A DNA stretch of 43,573 nt from an uncultured Psychroserpens sp. Its GTDB lineage: Bacteria; Bacteroidota; Bacteroidia; Flavobacteriales; Flavobacteriaceae. A program made the translations under genes and the position numbers. Under the pieces are notes generated by a model. It was not told the origin of the DNA. It worked only from the letters and a program-made list of their open reading frames with translations, and did not search any database. The stretch covers positions 1-43,573 of the forward strand of contig CAJQOA010000013.1 in NCBI GenBank assembly GCA_905479815.1, given 5' to 3'. Numbering within the stretch: position 1 is the stretch's first letter; each line of letters opens with the position of its first letter. This document shows positions 35,076 to 43,073 of this stretch, in pieces.

Positions 35076-35779
35076 TAGTTTAACATCATTTTTAATTCTG
35101 ATAAACTTGTTATCGTTTTAAAGGCTTTATTTTTAGTATGTTGCTCATCTACTTGTTCATGCAACCAAGTGGTGTGAAACGGAATATGTATGGCTCCTGC
35201 TCCAATATTTACTAATGGTAGGATGTCTGATTTTAATGAATTTCCAATCATCAAAAATTCTGAAGGCACTATATCCAAATGATCAAGCACCTTAGAATAA
35301 TTAAGATCTTTCTTGTCACTCATGACTTCAATATGATGAAAATAAGAGATCAAATTTGACTTTTCTAACTTTCGTTCTTGGTCTAACAAATCTCCTTTTG
35401 TAAGCACAATTAATTTATAATTTTTTGATAAGGTTTTTAAAACATCCTCTACTCCATCTAATAATTCTACAGGAGCATTCAACATCTGTTTACCTATATT
35501 CAATATTTTAATAATCGTTTCATTTGATACCGAATTATTAGAAATCTCTACAGCCATTTCAACCATTGAAAGCACAAAACCCTTTACACCATAACCATAT
35601 AAAGGTAAGTTTTCAATTTCCTTTTTAAACAACTCTTGATCTATCTTATTAGCAGTCTCGTATGGCGCCATCAATTTAGCAAACTCTAATTCTGCTTCAC
35701 GAAAATAGGTCTCATTAACCCATAAAGTGTCGTCTGCATCAAAACCGATGACTTTTATATTTTTATAATTAGTATCCAA
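35075..35779 (-). CDS. HAD-family hydrolase
   Basis: The 234-residue protein has HAD motif I FDADDTLW (Asp14 nucleophile, Asp16), motif II VLTKGD, motif III lysine in SDKKDLNYSKVL and motif IV IGNSLKSDILPLVNIGAG. A helical cap follows motif I, as in the pyrimidine nucleotidase/YjjG-like class of phosphatases. The frame has no ATG; the likely start is TTG at 35777-35779, directly abutting the kdsB TAA. It could dephosphorylate Kdo-8-phosphate, which would link it to kdsB, but it is not an obvious KdsC (that family lacks a cap), so this is a weak idea. The stop overlaps the CAT-like start. Confidence 0.88.
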   Translation of the reverse strand: MDTNYKNIKVIGFDADDTLWVNETYFREAELEFAKLMAPYETANKIDQELFKKEIENLPLYGYGVKGFVLSMVEMAVEISNNSVSNETIIKILNIGKQMLNAPVELLDGVEDVLKTLSKNYKLIVLTKGDLLDQERKLEKSNLISYFHHIEVMSDKKDLNYSKVLDHLDIVPSEFLMIGNSLKSDILPLVNIGAGAIHIPFHTTWLHEQVDEQHTKNKAFKTITSLSELKMMLN

Positions 35780-36508
35780 TTATTTCCAAAGTTTTTTTGC
35801 ACGTTCTAAATCTTCAGGTGTATCAATTTCGACACCTTCAATAGTAGTTTCTACCATTTTAATTCGCTTACCGTATTCTAAATATCTAATGCATTCAATT
35901 TTCTCTGTAGCTTCAATAAACTGCATAGGCAACTTATAAAAATCTAATAAAGCTTCTTTTCTAAAGGCATAAATACCTTTGTGTTTAAAGTAGCGAGCTC
36001 CAGCTTCTTTATCTCTTGGAAACGGAATTGGACTACGAGAAAAATACAAAGCAAAATTATTTTGATCAACGATCACCTTTACTGTATTAGGATTATTGAT
36101 TTCGTCCCAATCATGTATTTCAACCATTAATGAAGCTAAATCAATGTCCTTTTTGTGATCATCTTTAAAGGCTTTAAGAACTTTCTCTAAGCTCTCCCTT
36201 TCTGTAAAAGGTTCATCTCCTTGCACATTTACAACTATATCAACATCTAAATGCTCTACTGCCTCTGCAATGCGATCACTACCCGATTGATGTTCTTTTA
36301 TACTCATGATAGCCTTACCTCCATTTGAGGTAATTTCATCAAAAATAATTTTACTGTCGGTCACAACATATACTTCATCAAATAACTGTGTTGCTATTGT
36401 AGCCTCATAAGTTCTCAAAATCACAGTCTTACCTTCTAAATCTTGCATAAGTTTAGCTGGAAAACGAGATGCACTGTAACGTGCAGGAATCATTGAAATT
36501 ATTTTCAT
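35780..36508 (-). CDS. kdsB: 3-deoxy-manno-octulosonate cytidylyltransferase
   Basis: The 242-residue enzyme activates Kdo with CTP to CMP-Kdo, the donor for the inner core of lipopolysaccharide. The nucleotide-binding start [50 protein letters not shown] (metal-binding Asp), [13 protein letters not shown] and [15 protein letters not shown] all match the family, and the end [18 protein letters not shown] is typical. The ATG lies 48 bases after the DUF4126 gene. The HAD gene begins directly at its stop. In some bacteria a related enzyme activates 8-amino-Kdo; together with kdnB downstream, that variant is worth considering. Confidence 0.96.
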   Translation of the reverse strand: MKIISMIPARYSASRFPAKLMQDLEGKTVILRTYEATIATQLFDEVYVVTDSKIIFDEITSNGGKAIMSIKEHQSGSDRIAEAVEHLDVDIVVNVQGDEPFTERESLEKVLKAFKDDHKKDIDLASLMVEIHDWDEINNPNTVKVIVDQNNFALYFSRSPIPFPRDKEAGARYFKHKGIYAFRKEALLDFYKLPMQFIEATEKIECIRYLEYGKRIKMVETTIEGVEIDTPEDLERAKKLWK

Positions 36509-36556
36509 GTGAACTAAATTGAGTGGAGTATCAAAAATAAAACTTTTCGAGTAGAT

Positions 36557-37123
36557 TCAGGTCTTACTTCGCTTAATCTTTTTATAGAATCTAAAAACGA
36601 TATATAAAATAACCAAAACGAATATAAATGCTAAAACAGGTTGAATGAAAGCTATAATTGTTATCAATATAGAACTCCCTGTTTCTAAAGTAGAAATTAC
36701 AGGATTGCCAAGACCTCCTGTAGTTGCTGTAGATGCTAAACGCGTAACACCAGAACTTCCAGCCACTGCAGCAGCTGTTCCTCCTCCAGCAATAATTGCT
36801 AGAGCCCAAGTTATTGCTGGACTTAAATCTGCAACTGTAGAGACCATAACAGCAGTTCCTGCAATTGTAGCTAGTGGAATTGCAATAGAATCTAATAGAT
36901 TATCTACATAAGGTATATAGTAACCAAATATTTCAACTAAAGTAGCGACGCCTAAAGTAACCACTGCAACTAAACTTCCAATCCATTGCCAAGACTCATT
37001 AAGCTCCCATAAATCAAAATAAGCTGCTAGGCTTAATGCAAATAAGGGAACGAATACTCGAAAACCAACTGATGCTGATAAACCAATACCTAGAAATATA
37101 CTGATGATAGTGTCTGTTGTCAT
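36557..37123 (-). CDS. DUF4126 membrane protein
   Basis: The 188-residue protein has about six hydrophobic segments rich in small residues (LGIGLSASVGFRVFVPLFAL, AGGGTAAAVAGSSGVTRLAST). The pattern GLSASVGFRVFVPL at the start, PYVDNLLD in the middle and the GGGTAA loop fit the DUF4126 family of inner-membrane proteins of unknown role. The end is basic (RFYKKIKRSKT). It lies 22 bases after the helicase gene and 48 bases before kdsB on the same strand, so it is probably part of the same message. Confidence 0.85.
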   Translation of the reverse strand: MTTDTIISIFLGIGLSASVGFRVFVPLFALSLAAYFDLWELNESWQWIGSLVAVVTLGVATLVEIFGYYIPYVDNLLDSIAIPLATIAGTAVMVSTVADLSPAITWALAIIAGGGTAAAVAGSSGVTRLASTATTGGLGNPVISTLETGSSILITIIAFIQPVLAFIFVLVILYIVFRFYKKIKRSKT

Positions 37124-37145
37124 TATTTTTTCATTTAATTACAAA

Positions 37146-38573
37146 TCAATCGTCTTCAAAAAACTCATCTTTGAAACCAATAAGATACAATTTTTCTTTA
37201 GCTCTAGTAGCAGCAGTATACAACCACCTCATATAATCTTTATCAATACCATTTGGCAAATAAGGCTGCTCAACAAAAATGGTATTCCATTGTCCACCTT
37301 GTGATTTATGACACGTAATCGCATAAGAAAATTTCACTTGCAAAGCGTTGAAGTGCTTATTACCTTTAATTTTTAGAAATTTTTTATAGTTAGATGTTTC
37401 GTCTTCGTAATCCTTTTGAACCTCTTGGTATAAACGATTGCTATCTTCATAGGTAAGTGATGGTGTCTCTGCTTCTATCGTATCTAATAACAATACTGTT
37501 TCAAAAGGCTGCATTTTGGGATAATCAACCATTTGAACTTTTACTTCCGCGAAGCGAAAATCATACAAAGTTGTAATTGAGAAAATCTCTAAAACTTGAA
37601 TAATATCACCATTGGCTATGAAGCCTGCTTCTGTTGTTGGCTTAACCCAATAATAATTATTTTTCACAACCATTAAAAAGTCTCCAACAGTAAGTTCGTT
37701 TTCATTAAATAGTATTCGGTTTCTTATTTGCTGATTATAAAGATTGGCGCGTTTATTACTTCTTACAATAATAGCAGTGTCTTCATGACCATTTGCACCA
37801 TAAGAATCATTAATAGCATCCATCACTTCATGACCATCAATAAGTCTTACGATATCATCAAACCCGTTGAGATTAAATGTAAAGGACTCATAAAAATCAT
37901 TTTCTATAACGTCTCTAATTCTTGTCGCATTGCTTAGAATTCCTGAATCTTGATTTTGCCTTACGACTTCATCAAGTTCAATACTCGTTACGTTTTTGTC
38001 ATAATTTAATTCTAACAGTCTTTGATCCAAGGCTGGTGACAAATCAGATTTCACTGGAGGCAACTGTGCTTTATCTCCAATGAGTAATAATTTACAGTTA
38101 TGACCAGAATACACATAGCGCATCAAATCTTCTAATAAGGATGTGCTTTCAACATTTTTATAATCTGATGGTACATCTGGAATCATAGATGCTTCATCAA
38201 CCATAAATATTGTATCGCGATGTTTGTTGGGTTGCAACACAAATTTCACTCCGCCTCCTTTATCTTTCTTCGGAAAATAAATCTTTTTATGAATTGTAAA
38301 GGCTTCCTTTTTAGAGTAATTAGAGATTACTTTTGCAGCTCTTCCTGTTGGAGCCAACAAAACAGCACTTTTTTTAGTGTGCCATAAATTAGATACAAGT
38401 GTACCCGTTATACTAGTTTTTCCTGTACCTGCAAACCCCTTTAAAAGGTATAGCGCATTAGAAGAATCATCAAAAACGAAGTTTGATAATTGCTCTAAAG
38501 CAATGGTTTGCTTTAAAGTAGGCTTAAATGGAAACTTTTGAATAAGTAGTTTATAAAAATCTGATGCGGTCAT
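37146..38573 (-). CDS. RecD-like superfamily 1 DNA helicase
   Basis: The 475-residue ATPase has Walker A LLKGFAGTGKTS (GxxGxGKT near residues 46-53), motif Ia LLAPTGRAAKVI, Walker B FMVDEASMI, motif III LLLIGDKAQLPPV, and the C-terminal motifs AITCHKSQGGQWNTIFVEQ and LYTAATRAKEKLYLIG. This is a compact RecD2/Pif1-type helicase of superfamily 1B, expected to move 5' to 3'. It lacks the long N-terminal region of RecD2 and has no RecB/RecC partner nearby. It probably acts in repair or replication restart. It is the first gene of the minus-strand run that continues to kdsB. Confidence 0.93.
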   Translation of the reverse strand: MTASDFYKLLIQKFPFKPTLKQTIALEQLSNFVFDDSSNALYLLKGFAGTGKTSITGTLVSNLWHTKKSAVLLAPTGRAAKVISNYSKKEAFTIHKKIYFPKKDKGGGVKFVLQPNKHRDTIFMVDEASMIPDVPSDYKNVESTSLLEDLMRYVYSGHNCKLLLIGDKAQLPPVKSDLSPALDQRLLELNYDKNVTSIELDEVVRQNQDSGILSNATRIRDVIENDFYESFTFNLNGFDDIVRLIDGHEVMDAINDSYGANGHEDTAIIVRSNKRANLYNQQIRNRILFNENELTVGDFLMVVKNNYYWVKPTTEAGFIANGDIIQVLEIFSITTLYDFRFAEVKVQMVDYPKMQPFETVLLLDTIEAETPSLTYEDSNRLYQEVQKDYEDETSNYKKFLKIKGNKHFNALQVKFSYAITCHKSQGGQWNTIFVEQPYLPNGIDKDYMRWLYTAATRAKEKLYLIGFKDEFFEDD

Positions 38574-38735
38574 CTAAACATTTGATATACAAATTGAAAT
38601 GCAAGGTAAGGTATAATGCCGAAACGTTTTAATCACTTCCAAAACAAATTTTGTTATAGAATATGAAAGTTATTTTATATCTTTCACCTTTGATTGATTT
38701 TATTCTACAATGTTTTAACGGTTAAAAAAAAATTG

Positions 38736-38743
38736 TAGATTTG
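38736..38743 (+). promoter_or_regulatory. -7 promoter box for the 38778 operon
   Basis: TAGATTTG matches TAnnTTTG, 34 bases before the ATG at 38778, in the 204-base gap between divergent genes. The rest of the gap holds only AT-rich sequence; I saw no -33 box for this gene and no exact -7 box for the helicase side. Confidence 0.5.
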
Positions 38744-38777
38744 TATAACTCCTTAACAAAATAAAAAAACACTAACT

Positions 38778-39518
38778 ATGTTAAAAGTAATTCTTGTAGT
38801 TGTTGGCCTAATTGCACTAACAATTGGTATCGTTTGGCTAATCGATAAATTTGTACCTAAAAAACTAAAACCTGTACTTAATATAGTACTATGGGCTTTA
38901 ATAATCTTTTTAGGTTATATAACTGTTATGTCAGTTTATGGCGAGATTCAATTTAATAAACTTAAAGATGAACGTTATAAGAAAGTTATTGTAAAATTGA
39001 AAGATATTAGAGATGCTGAATTAGCACATAAAACTGTAAAAGGACAATTTACTAGTGATTATGCAAAACTAGTTAGTTTCGTAGAGACAGGACAATTCAC
39101 AATTACTCAGCGTAGAGATACTACAGTTATAGATGAAGAATTAACAAAACGATTTGGTGGTGTAGAAATGACTAAGTCATTAATATTAATTGATACCTTA
39201 GGATACGTTTCTGTAAAAGATTCTTTATTTGGCGCAGATACACGATACAAAACAATGATGAACCTTCCTGAAGGTATTGGTGAGCCAGGAACTAAAGTAG
39301 ATTTAAATGCTGGTGTTTTAGCAGATTCTGGTATCCCTGTTTTTATCGCTTCTGTTGATAAAGAAGTTATTTTATTTGATCAAGATAAAAACCTAGTAGC
39401 TAAAGAAAAGGAAGTCATGTCTGTAGATGGTGTTAGAGGTCCTAAATTACAAGTAGGTTCTATGGAAGAAGCAGATACCAAAGGTAACTGGCCAAAAAAC
39501 TTAAGTAATAATAACTAA
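38778..39518 (+). CDS. Membrane-anchored protein of unknown function
   Basis: The 246-residue protein has two hydrophobic helices (about 4-24 and 34-53) joined by a short charged loop KFVPKKLKP, and then a soluble domain of about 190 residues: a long helix (GEIQFNKLKDERYKKVIVKLKDIRDAELAHKTVKGQFT), which resembles the start of pseudopilin-like domains, then beta sequence. I do not recognise a named family. It precedes the DUF3822 gene by four bases and rsmD beyond it, a gene order I recall from other flavobacteria, so the three form a likely operon. Confidence 0.78.
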   Translation: MLKVILVVVGLIALTIGIVWLIDKFVPKKLKPVLNIVLWALIIFLGYITVMSVYGEIQFNKLKDERYKKVIVKLKDIRDAELAHKTVKGQFTSDYAKLVSFVETGQFTITQRRDTTVIDEELTKRFGGVEMTKSLILIDTLGYVSVKDSLFGADTRYKTMMNLPEGIGEPGTKVDLNAGVLADSGIPVFIASVDKEVILFDQDKNLVAKEKEVMSVDGVRGPKLQVGSMEEADTKGNWPKNLSNNN

Positions 39519-39522
39519 AGCA

Positions 39523-40326
39523 TTGAAACAAAATAGTATTAAAGCAATGTCCATTCAAATTCGTTTGAGTGGACTTTCTTTTTGCGTATTAAATCGCTCA
39601 AGTAATACTATTGAGCTAACCAAACATGTACATTTAGAAAAAAAGGCAACGCCTTATGAATTACTAAATGAACTTAAGAGTACAATAGAATCCAACTCAG
39701 AACTTCAACAATCCTTTGATTCTATAACTTGTATTTATCAAAACGAATTATCTTGTCTTGTGCCTAATGATTTATTTGATGAGAATACTATGGCAGATTA
39801 TTTAAAGTTTAATGCCAAAATTTTAAAGACAGATTACATAAGCTTTGACAAGTTAGTTACTATTGGTAGTTCAAATGTTTATGTGCCTCTTATCAATATC
39901 AATAACTATATTTTTGAAACCTTTGGTAGCTTTGACTATAAACATGCGTCTACCGTTATGATTGAAACGCTTTTGCAACAATCATCTCAGAACACAGAAG
40001 CTACCCTTTATATAAATGTTAATGACACAACGTTTGAAATTATAAGTATTGAAAACAAACAACTTCTTTTTTATAATACATTTGAGTACTCCTCTAAAGA
40101 GGATTTTATATACTACGTGTTATTTACAATAGAACAATTAAAATTAAATACAGAAACCATTAAAACAGTTCTAACTGGAAAAATCGAAATGAATGACGCC
40201 CAATATAATATCCTTTATAAGTATATTAGATTTGTAGAATTCTTAAAACCTAATTATGGTTTTGATTTTAAAAGTAAACTAAACAATAATCATAGTAACT
40301 ATATCTTATTAAACAGCTTTAGCTAA
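39523..40326 (+). CDS. DUF3822 family protein
   Basis: The 267-residue protein matches the Bacteroidota family DUF3822 (SIQIRLSGLSFCVLN near the start, KTDYISFDKLVTIGSSNVYVPLININNYIF, then FTIEQLKLNTETIKTVLTG). The frame opens at TTG 39523, with an internal ATG at 39547. The family usually has several residues before the LSIQ-like strand, which the TTG start supplies, so I prefer it; the choice is uncertain. The biological function is unknown. Its stop overlaps the rsmD ATG by one base, so it is coupled to an rRNA methyltransferase gene, and a role around ribosome assembly could be tested. Confidence 0.87.
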   Translation: MKQNSIKAMSIQIRLSGLSFCVLNRSSNTIELTKHVHLEKKATPYELLNELKSTIESNSELQQSFDSITCIYQNELSCLVPNDLFDENTMADYLKFNAKILKTDYISFDKLVTIGSSNVYVPLININNYIFETFGSFDYKHASTVMIETLLQQSSQNTEATLYINVNDTTFEIISIENKQLLFYNTFEYSSKEDFIYYVLFTIEQLKLNTETIKTVLTGKIEMNDAQYNILYKYIRFVEFLKPNYGFDFKSKLNNNHSNYILLNSFS

Positions 40327-40859
40327 TGCGTATCGTATCAGGAAAATATAAAGGTCGAAGAATAACTGCACCAAAGAAATTGCCGATAAGACCAACCACA
40401 GATATGGCCAAGGAGTCCTTGTTTAATATTCTCAACAATCAATATTATTTTGAGGACATTTCAGTATTAGATTTGTTTTCAGGATCTGGTAATATAAGTT
40501 ATGAATTTGCATCTAGAGGAACAGAAAAAATTACTGCTGTAGACAGTCATTATGGTTGTATCAAGTTTATTAATGAAACTGCAGAGAGTTTTGAAATGAC
40601 TATTTCTACCATTAAAAGTGATGTGTTTAAATTCTTAGAAAGAACCGAGCAACAGCATACTATTATTTTTGCTGATCCTCCTTATGATTTTCCTACGGAA
40701 GAATTTTCGAAAATTCCGCAGTTAGTATTTCAGAATACATTATTAGAAACCGACGGGTTATTAATCGTCGAACATTCTAAACACACAGATTTATCTCATC
40801 TAGACCACTACTCCCACTCCAAAGGCTATGGAGGCAACATGTTTAGCTTTTTCAAGTAA
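40326..40859 (+). CDS. rsmD: 16S rRNA (guanine-966-N2)-methyltransferase RsmD
   Basis: The 177-residue class I methyltransferase starts with MRIVSGKYKGRRITAPK, the typical beginning of RsmD. SAM binding is at VLDLFSGSGNIS (DLFSGSGN 49-56), and the N6/N2 amino-methyltransferase motif is ADPPYDF (DPPY 117-120). It methylates G966 of 16S rRNA (E. coli numbering) in assembled 30S subunits. The ATG is in a TAATG overlap with the DUF3822 stop. The 233 bases after it hold no gene. Confidence 0.96.
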   Translation: MRIVSGKYKGRRITAPKKLPIRPTTDMAKESLFNILNNQYYFEDISVLDLFSGSGNISYEFASRGTEKITAVDSHYGCIKFINETAESFEMTISTIKSDVFKFLERTEQQHTIIFADPPYDFPTEEFSKIPQLVFQNTLLETDGLLIVEHSKHTDLSHLDHYSHSKGYGGNMFSFFK

Positions 40860-40916
40860 ATACACCTGATTTTATGATTACGTAAATCTTCTTTAAAAAG
40901 AATGTACACTACTATA

Positions 40917-40924
40917 TATCTTTG
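40917..40924 (+). promoter_or_regulatory. Possible -7 box in the gap before 41093
   Basis: TATCTTTG matches TAnnTTTG but lies 169 bases before the next ATG and has no clear -33 box. It would give a long leader. The rest of the 40860-41092 gap contains no open frame or RNA that I can recognise. Confidence 0.25.
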
Positions 40925-41092
40925 TAGTATTAATCCTAAAAATATTTTTTGTTTAACTTTATAAGTCTTCAACTCTGAGTTTTTACTCAAATTTACACCT
41001 ATAAATTGTCCTCCAATTTGCAGTACTCCCTTTTGATATGGTTAATTATTGGCTATTAATGCAATCAACATATTAACTTAAATCAATTAATT

Positions 41093-41626
41093 ATGAAAAC
41101 TTTTAAAAGTATCTTGTCAGTAGTTTTTGCACTACTATTGTTTTTACCAATGCATGTAAATGCTCAAGATGAAGGACCTAAGGTTACCTTAGAATTTAAA
41201 AATGCAGAAACAGCTGTTAAGCTAGTACAAAATTACACAACAGCATTACAAGAAGGAGATGTCGCTAAAATGAATGCTCAACTTCATGAAAACGCCAGGA
41301 TTTATGGTCTTGGAGGAGGCTTAGACTCTTTAACTGTTGTACAGCATAAAGAATATTTTATGAATAGTACAACTCAATTTACACATTCTATTAGTCAAGA
41401 TTTGTACTTACCCGTTAAAGTTGAAGGCAATTGGAACGAAGGAGAATGGCTATTATCTTGGGGAACAAATACAATTACTGATAAAAAAACAAAAAAAGCA
41501 ATGGTAGTTCCTTATCACACAGTGTCTATGATCCAAGGCGGTAAAATTGTATTCATTCGCTATTTTTATGACATGTTAAACATTATGAAAAGTCAAGGTT
41601 TTACGCTAACATCTCCCAAACAATAA
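41093..41626 (+). CDS. Secreted SnoaL/NTF2-like protein
   Basis: The 177-residue protein has a signal peptide (KSILSVVFALLLFLPMHVNA, cleavage before QDEG). The mature part has NTF2-fold order: a helix (ETAVKLVQNYTTALQEGDVAKMNAQLHENARIYGLGG), then a helix pair, strands EGEWLLSWGTNTITDKKTKKAMVVPYHTVSMIQGGKIVFIRYFYDMLN and an end helix. The similarity to the SnoaL family is by pattern only. It is probably periplasmic. It may bind a small ligand; catalytic residues are not evident. The gene stands alone before a bidirectional terminator. Confidence 0.8.
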   Translation: MKTFKSILSVVFALLLFLPMHVNAQDEGPKVTLEFKNAETAVKLVQNYTTALQEGDVAKMNAQLHENARIYGLGGGLDSLTVVQHKEYFMNSTTQFTHSISQDLYLPVKVEGNWNEGEWLLSWGTNTITDKKTKKAMVVPYHTVSMIQGGKIVFIRYFYDMLNIMKSQGFTLTSPKQ

Positions 41627-41640
41627 ATTATATTAAAAAC

Positions 41641-41669
41641 AAAACCCTTTACAAGTTGTAAAGGGTTTT
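41641..41669. terminator. Bidirectional terminator between 41093 gene and rnpB
   Basis: AAAACCCTTTACA (41641-41653) pairs with TGTAAAGGGTTTT (41657-41669). T runs follow on both strands, so it can end the plus-strand gene and the minus-strand RNase P RNA, whose 3' end lies about ten bases away. Confidence 0.85.
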
Positions 41670-41678
41670 TTTATAAGT

Positions 41679-42000
41679 AAGTAAATCTATAAGCCGGATC
41701 CTGTATACTGACAATGATAAATCATGTCAGCATCCTTATCATTTATCTACGTTTACTATTACTAGCAAACTTTAGCTGCCTACCCTCTAGCATCGCGCGT
41801 GTACGCTCAAACACTAGTTTACATGACATTGCACCACATAGAGTTTACCTGGTTTCACTACAGCATGACCTGTACATACTTTCTGTTGCACTTTTCCTCA
41901 CCTCGCGATGGATGGCTGTTAGCCACTATGATTGCACTATGGTGTCCGGACTTTCCTCCGTCTCGATAAATCGAAACAGCGATAAGGCGATCTACTTGAT
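41679..42000 (-). ncRNA. rnpB: RNase P RNA, bacterial class A
   Basis: Read on the minus strand, the segment has the conserved landmarks of the catalytic RNA of RNase P in order: GAGGAAAGTCCGGACACCA, an ACAGAAA segment in GCAACAGAAAG, AGGGTAGGC, and the 3' end CAGGATCCGGCTTATAGAT. The first and last bases pair as stem P1 (AAGTAGAT with ATTTACTT, forward coordinates 41990-41997 and 41679-41686). The RNA cleaves the 5' leader from tRNA precursors together with RnpA. The ends are placed from the P1 stem and may be a few bases off. A translated frame that covers 41714-42013 is a chance frame within this RNA. Confidence 0.96.
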
Positions 42001-42002
42001 TG

Positions 42003-42035
42003 CAAAGTTATGATTATTGTAATAGATTATAACAA
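42003..42035 (-). promoter_or_regulatory. Promoter of rnpB
   Basis: On the minus strand TTG (42035-42033), a 22-base spacer and TAACTTTG (42010-42003) match the flavobacterial promoter exactly at the -7 box. The box ends about five bases before the P1 stem of rnpB. Confidence 0.65.
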
Positions 42036-42043
42036 ATAAACTT

Positions 42044-42988
42044 ATGAAAGCGTTTTATTCAATTTTATTTATTTTCATATTAATAAGTTCAACTGCATTT
42101 GCTCAAAAAAAGGCTATTCAAAAAATGTTTGACAATACTAAAGAACTCGTTCAAAGACCTCTTAAAGTAGTATTGCTTAAAGAAGGTAAAGAAAAGAATG
42201 ATACCTATAATACATACATAAAATCTGCTATTGAGAGCGAGTTGACTATAATTGAAAATTATAGTTTTATAACTAAAGAAGAATACGAAGATTTGAAAAA
42301 GGACAAATCTTCTGATTTTGCTTTTTTAATATACTATCCAAAAAAAGCCACTACTAGTACCACAATGACTGCTACATCTTCAACCTCTAGCACTAAACAA
42401 ACCAATACAACTTTTAATGAAGATGGTTTAGTCTTATATGGATTTAACAAAAAAGGAAAGAAAATTAAAACTATTGGAGGAGATATTTGTTTTGAGAAAT
42501 CATGTACTCTAGCAGACTATTATTTTTCAATTCAAAACATGCAAAGTCAAATATTTGGGATGGTTAATGCACCAAAAGTTGTTACAAAAATGAAAGAAGC
42601 TCGTGCAATGATAGAAAAAGCGCAAAAGGAGCAACAAGACAATATAAAGAAATTAGAAAACATGACTTTATACGTTAATGAGAAATCAATTAATGAAACA
42701 TTGAAAGGCGAGTTTGGAAAGTATTATAAATATAATTACAAAATAGTTTCTTTTGAGGATATTGAAAATGCTGTCCTTGAAAATAATACTACAGCTGTTA
42801 TTCTATATGCAGATTCAATTAAATCTGCTGATACTGGTTTTCCTTTACTCAGTTTTATAGATATGAAAAAAATGAAAGGCTTTAAGGTTAGTGCAGCACC
42901 AATAGTAGCAGGAACAATTTTTAAAGATATATTTTCTCACGAAATCACAAAAAAAGATTTAACAAGACTAAAAGAAATTCTTAATTAA
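42044..42988 (+). CDS. Hypothetical secreted protein
   Basis: The 314-residue protein has a signal peptide (FYSILFIFILISSTAFAQ, cleavage after residue 20-21). The mature part starts with an alpha/beta stretch (RPLKVVLLKEGKEKNDTYNTYIKSAIESEL, FLIYYPKKA), then a Thr/Ser-rich segment (residues about 103-122) that is probably flexible. A helical coiled-coil-like part (KMKEARAMIEKAQKEQQDNIKKLENM) and a second alpha/beta stretch (YKIVSFEDIENAVLENNTTAVILYAD) follow, so the fold may contain two similar halves. I do not recognise the family. It starts 44 bases from rnpB, on the opposite strand. Confidence 0.75.
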   Translation: MKAFYSILFIFILISSTAFAQKKAIQKMFDNTKELVQRPLKVVLLKEGKEKNDTYNTYIKSAIESELTIIENYSFITKEEYEDLKKDKSSDFAFLIYYPKKATTSTTMTATSSTSSTKQTNTTFNEDGLVLYGFNKKGKKIKTIGGDICFEKSCTLADYYFSIQNMQSQIFGMVNAPKVVTKMKEARAMIEKAQKEQQDNIKKLENMTLYVNEKSINETLKGEFGKYYKYNYKIVSFEDIENAVLENNTTAVILYADSIKSADTGFPLLSFIDMKKMKGFKVSAAPIVAGTIFKDIFSHEITKKDLTRLKEILN

Positions 42989-43013
42989 TTCTTGTTAATA
43001 ACTCCAATAAACT

Positions 43014-43050
43014 AAGCTCAATTTATATTCTAAATTGAGCTTGTTTTTTT
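43014..43050 (+). terminator. Intrinsic terminator before dnaX
   Basis: AAGCTCAATTTA (43014-43025) pairs perfectly with TAAATTGAGCTT (43031-43042) around TATTC and is followed by seven T (43044-43050). It ends the hypothetical gene at 42988. Confidence 0.88.
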
Positions 43051-43057
43051 AACTTTG
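43050..43057 (+). promoter_or_regulatory. -7 promoter box of dnaX
   Basis: TAACTTTG is an exact -7 box that starts with the last T of the preceding terminator's T run. It lies 16 bases before the dnaX ATG. A TTG at 43035-43037 is too close for the usual -33 spacing. Confidence 0.5.
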
Positions 43058-43073
43058 TTTTAAAGTTTTTTTA

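Noticed and set aside
36591-36911. Long open frames antisense and in other frames inside the DUF4126 gene.
   Set aside because: They are shadows of the membrane-protein gene, whose repeated small residues produce open frames in other phases.
41714-42013. Open frame of 99 residues on the plus strand.
   Set aside because: It lies wholly against the RNase P RNA gene on the other strand and has no protein-like pattern.
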